Shown in pieces: positions 63,801 through 64,000 of a DNA stretch of 64,000 bases. The translations under genes were made by a program, and so were the position numbers. This stretch comes from Paragordius varius. Taxonomy: Eukaryota > Nematomorpha. Position 1 is the first letter of the stretch, and each line of letters begins with the position of its first letter. Where the stretch lies: assembly GCA_964247055.1 (NCBI GenBank), contig OZ176050.1:806001-870000 (forward strand). Direction: 5' to 3'. The notes under the pieces are model-generated. The model did no database searches and had not been told where the DNA came from. It worked only from the letters and a program-made list of their open reading frames with translations.

Positions 63801-64000
63801 TTAAATATTTAAAAAATTTATTTTATAGGATTTTAAAAATAAAAATGGCTACCTAAAATCCAAATTTGATCAGGTGATGTCGCCATAATTTTTTTTGCGT
63901 AGCCCTATGGTAGTTCCATCATCACCCCAAATATTTTCGAGATCGGAGTATAAGTGTAATTTTTTTGAATTTTTTAAATATTTAAAAAATTTATTTTATA
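60820..64000 (+). repeat. HOR region F2: 9-monomer unit running off the right edge
   Basis: ATAAGTGTAA at 60845, 62399 and 63950 gives spacings of 1,554 and 1,551 bp, and TACCTGAAAT at 61090 and 62644 gives 1,554. The unit matches region F1. It is cut by the window end within a type A/G chimeric monomer, so more copies probably follow. TACCAAAAATCC at 63334 lies 4,313 bp after its partner at 59021, a further block copy of 25 monomers. Confidence 0.8.

Larger units (their letters stand above)
1..64000 (+). repeat. Satellite DNA array, ~173-bp monomer, about 370 head-to-tail copies
   Basis: The same AT-rich unit recurs from the first base to the last, always in the same orientation. Unit starts (ATGGCTACC) at 11, 184, 357 and 529 give spacings of 173, 173 and 172 bp. 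Every marker variant I followed recurs at whole multiples of about 172 bp, so there is no room for an inserted element. Units range from about 162 to 174 bp through small indels. Long pure arrays of nucleosome-length, AT-rich monomers are typical of centromeric or pericentromeric heterochromatin in animals and plants; that location is inferred, not seen. Both ends run out of the window, so the true length is unknown. No stretch outside the satellite exists here, and no host gene was found. I do not recognise the family by name. Confidence 0.98.

Noticed and set aside
1-64000. CRISPR-like array of direct repeats
   Set aside because: The repeat unit is 173 bp with no unique spacers between copies. 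Units abut directly, which is a satellite, not a CRISPR.
1-64000. Human-type alpha satellite because of the ~171-173 bp unit
   Set aside because: The length is similar but the sequence is unrelated, with no alpha satellite motifs and much lower GC. Monomer length alone is not homology.
1-64000. Telomere repeats (TTAGG, TTAGGG and relatives)
   Set aside because: No tandem short telomeric motif was seen on either strand. GGGTAG in the monomer is isolated, one per 173 bp.

Overview
The whole 64 kb window is one uninterrupted satellite DNA array. The basic unit is an AT-rich monomer of 173 bp, and the copy at 3801-3973 equals the majority consensus at every position. By hand count the consensus has 45 G/C in 173, about 26% GC. 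It is repeated head to tail on one strand about 370 times (64,000/172.5). The array enters at base 1 and leaves at base 64,000 in mid-array, so neither edge is in view. I see no protein gene, rRNA, tRNA, CRISPR array, transposon insertion, telomere repeat or inverted block. The only frames longer than 60 codons are accidents of satellite variants that lost a stop.

A unit close to nucleosome size, AT-rich and in a long pure array, is typical of eukaryotic nuclear centromeric or pericentromeric (sometimes subtelomeric) heterochromatin. I cannot name the organism. The sequence is not human-type alpha satellite and has no full CENP-B box. An arthropod or other small-genome eukaryote is plausible, but this is a guess.

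The monomer has two halves. Positions 1-112 hold nearly all the G+C and several short dyads: GGCTACC/GGTAGCC, GGTGATG/CATCACC, and the near-palindrome GGTGATGTCACC. Positions 113-173 are almost pure A/T, with a perfect 24-bp palindrome and spaced A/T tracts. Recognisable monomer types include A (TTTTCGAGATCGGAG), G (TTGTCGAG linked to a downstream T-run), W (TTTTGGGGATCGGAC, which creates a CCCCAAA-TAT-TTTGGGG hairpin), a 1-bp insertion type (CTACACT), and several small-deletion types. Marker spacings fall on whole multiples of about 172 bp.

The types are arranged in nested higher-order repeats (HORs) that differ by region. (A) 1-5.9 kb: dimers, then 8-, 9- and 10-monomer units. (B) 5.9-9.4 kb: 5-monomer units. 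(C) 9.4-22.6 kb: units of 20 and 25 monomers (3.43 and 4.29 kb), with a readable 5-monomer expansion. (D) 21.4-32.4 kb: a 27-monomer unit of about 4.64 kb, duplicated, then shortened and shuffled. (E) 33.5-46.6 kb: the CTACACT subfamily in 4-, 5- and 6-monomer units, with duplications at 7.09/7.26 kb and 4.66 kb offsets. (F) 46.6-64 kb: a 9-monomer unit of 1.55 kb and block duplications at 5.5 and 7.4 kb offsets. The layout is a record of unequal crossing-over or copying between out-of-register repeats.
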